From contig JBBRWQ010000080.1 in the NCBI GenBank assembly GCA_038249115.1, positions 1-14,384 of the forward strand: 14,384 nucleotides of DNA, written 5' to 3'. This stretch comes from UBA4719 sp038249115. GTDB taxonomy: Bacteria > Actinomycetota > Actinomycetes > Actinomycetales > Dermatophilaceae. This document shows, one piece after another, positions 13,748 to 14,384 of this stretch (position 1 is its first letter; every line of letters starts with the position of its first letter). The notes under the pieces were generated by a model. It did no database searches, was not told the origin of the DNA, and saw nothing but the letters and a program-made list of their open reading frames with translations. Position numbers and translations under genes: made by a program.

Positions 13748-14361
13748 GTGTCTCGAGCGCTCTCAGCGACGGCTTCGTCGTCGCCAAGCGCAACCTGATC
13801 AAGATCAAGCGGGTGCCAGACCTACTCGTGTTCACCACCTTGCAGCCGATCATGTTCGTGCTGCTGTTCGCCTATGTGTTCGGCGGGGCGATCGACGTCA
13901 AGGGCAGCAACTACAAGGAGTTCCTGATCGCCGGAATCTTCGCCCAGACGGTCGTCTTCGGCACCTCGGTCCTGGAAGCGCTCGGCGGCTTCTTGATCCT
14001 GCTCGTCTTCGCCTACGCATTCTCATGGGTCATGGCCATGGTCGGGCTGATGGCGCCCAGTCCCGAGGTCGTGAACAACGCTTCGTTCGTTGTCATCTTC
14101 CCGTTGACGTTCGTGGCCAACACCTTCGTGCCGATCGACACGCTTCCCGGGCCGTTGAGGACCTTCGCTGAGTGGAACCCCGTCTCGGCGGTTACCGAGG
14201 CGGCACGCCAGCTCTTCGGCAACATTGCGCCTGGCACTCCGATCCCGGACAGCTGGGCATTGCAGCACCCCGTGACCTACACGCTGCTGTGGGCCCTCGC
14301 GATCCTGGTCATCTTCGTCCCGCTGACGACCTGGCAGTTCCGCCGTGCGGTAAGTCGCTGA
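13744..14361 (+). CDS. DrrB-type ABC-2 permease with apparent internal in-frame deletion
   Basis: The membrane partner of the DrrA-type ATPase, but only 205 residues where the family usually has about 250-285. The N-terminal part (FTTLQPIMFVLLFAYVFGGAI, then FLIAGIFAQTVVFG) and the C-terminal part (FAYAFSWVMA, EVVNNASFVVIFPLTFVANTFV, LPGPLRTFAEWNPVSAVTEAAR) are clear DrrB sequence. Between them, at about residues 73-78, the normal stretch is missing: the rest of helix 2, the cytoplasmic loop with the conserved KGIxDRFRSLPM motif, and helix 3, about 60 residues. The frame is intact across the join. About five hydrophobic segments remain (28-50, 60-75, 82-103, 112-130, 178-198) instead of six. 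The ribosome binding site GGGAGG lies 7 bases before the ATG. The loss of the loop expected to contact the ATPase makes normal transport doubtful. It may be a decaying gene, a variant, or an assembly error. Confidence 0.85.
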   Translation: MSVSSALSDGFVVAKRNLIKIKRVPDLLVFTTLQPIMFVLLFAYVFGGAIDVKGSNYKEFLIAGIFAQTVVFGTSVLEALGGFLILLVFAYAFSWVMAMVGLMAPSPEVVNNASFVVIFPLTFVANTFVPIDTLPGPLRTFAEWNPVSAVTEAARQLFGNIAPGTPIPDSWALQHPVTYTLLWALAILVIFVPLTTWQFRRAVSR

Positions 14362-14384
14362 CTGTCCGGCGATTGGGCAGGGAA

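Overview
This is a GC-rich window (roughly two thirds G+C by eye) that is densely coded. GTG starts are common, genes overlap by a few bases, and several genes appear to be leaderless. These are the habits of an actinobacterium. Protein similarity recalled from memory fits the Micrococcales, perhaps an Intrasporangiaceae-like genus, but the genus is inference. I see no rRNA, tRNA, CRISPR array, insertion sequence, prophage or integron, and codon use looks even throughout, so this reads as core chromosome.

Layout from left to right. (1) Positions 16-1190, plus strand: a Bax-inhibitor-1-like seven-helix membrane protein, translationally coupled to a small conserved hypothetical protein. (2) Positions 1205-3635, minus strand: a membrane-anchored SGNH/GDSL hydrolase followed by a 3-ketoacyl-CoA/acetyl-CoA thiolase. 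(3) Positions 3768-5162, plus strand: cystathionine beta-synthase (cbs), divergent from the hydrolase. (4) Positions 5174-7059, minus strand: msrA followed by an RlmG/RsmC-type rRNA guanine-N2 methyltransferase. (5) Positions 7167-8808, plus strand: a LacI-family regulator overlapping a YczE/YitT-type membrane protein. (6) Positions 8851-12679, plus strand: metB (cystathionine gamma-synthase/lyase), a MutL/GlmL-type ASKHA ATPase and ilvA (threonine ammonia-lyase). (7) Positions 12731-14361, plus strand: a DrrAB-type ABC exporter whose permease seems to lack about 60 internal residues.

How the genes fit together. Cbs and MetB are the two halves of transsulfuration. MetB (through its possible lyase activity) and IlvA both yield 2-oxobutanoate, so the middle of the window is a sulfur amino acid and 2-oxobutanoate neighbourhood. 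The block BI-1 / thiolase / GDSL esterase / cbs / metB resembles, in order and partly in strand, the Mycobacterium tuberculosis Rv1072-Rv1079 region as I remember it. This points to an old conserved actinobacterial neighbourhood with different insertions in each lineage. The cbs, metB and ilvA starts each have a -10-like hexamer ending 6 or 7 bases before the start codon, which suggests leaderless transcripts.

I found no clearly new multi-gene system. The items most worth a second look are the internally deleted DrrB-like permease, a possible 12-codon leader peptide with a Shine-Dalgarno-sequestering hairpin in front of the exporter, and a MutL/GlmL-type mutase chaperone with no mutase beside it.
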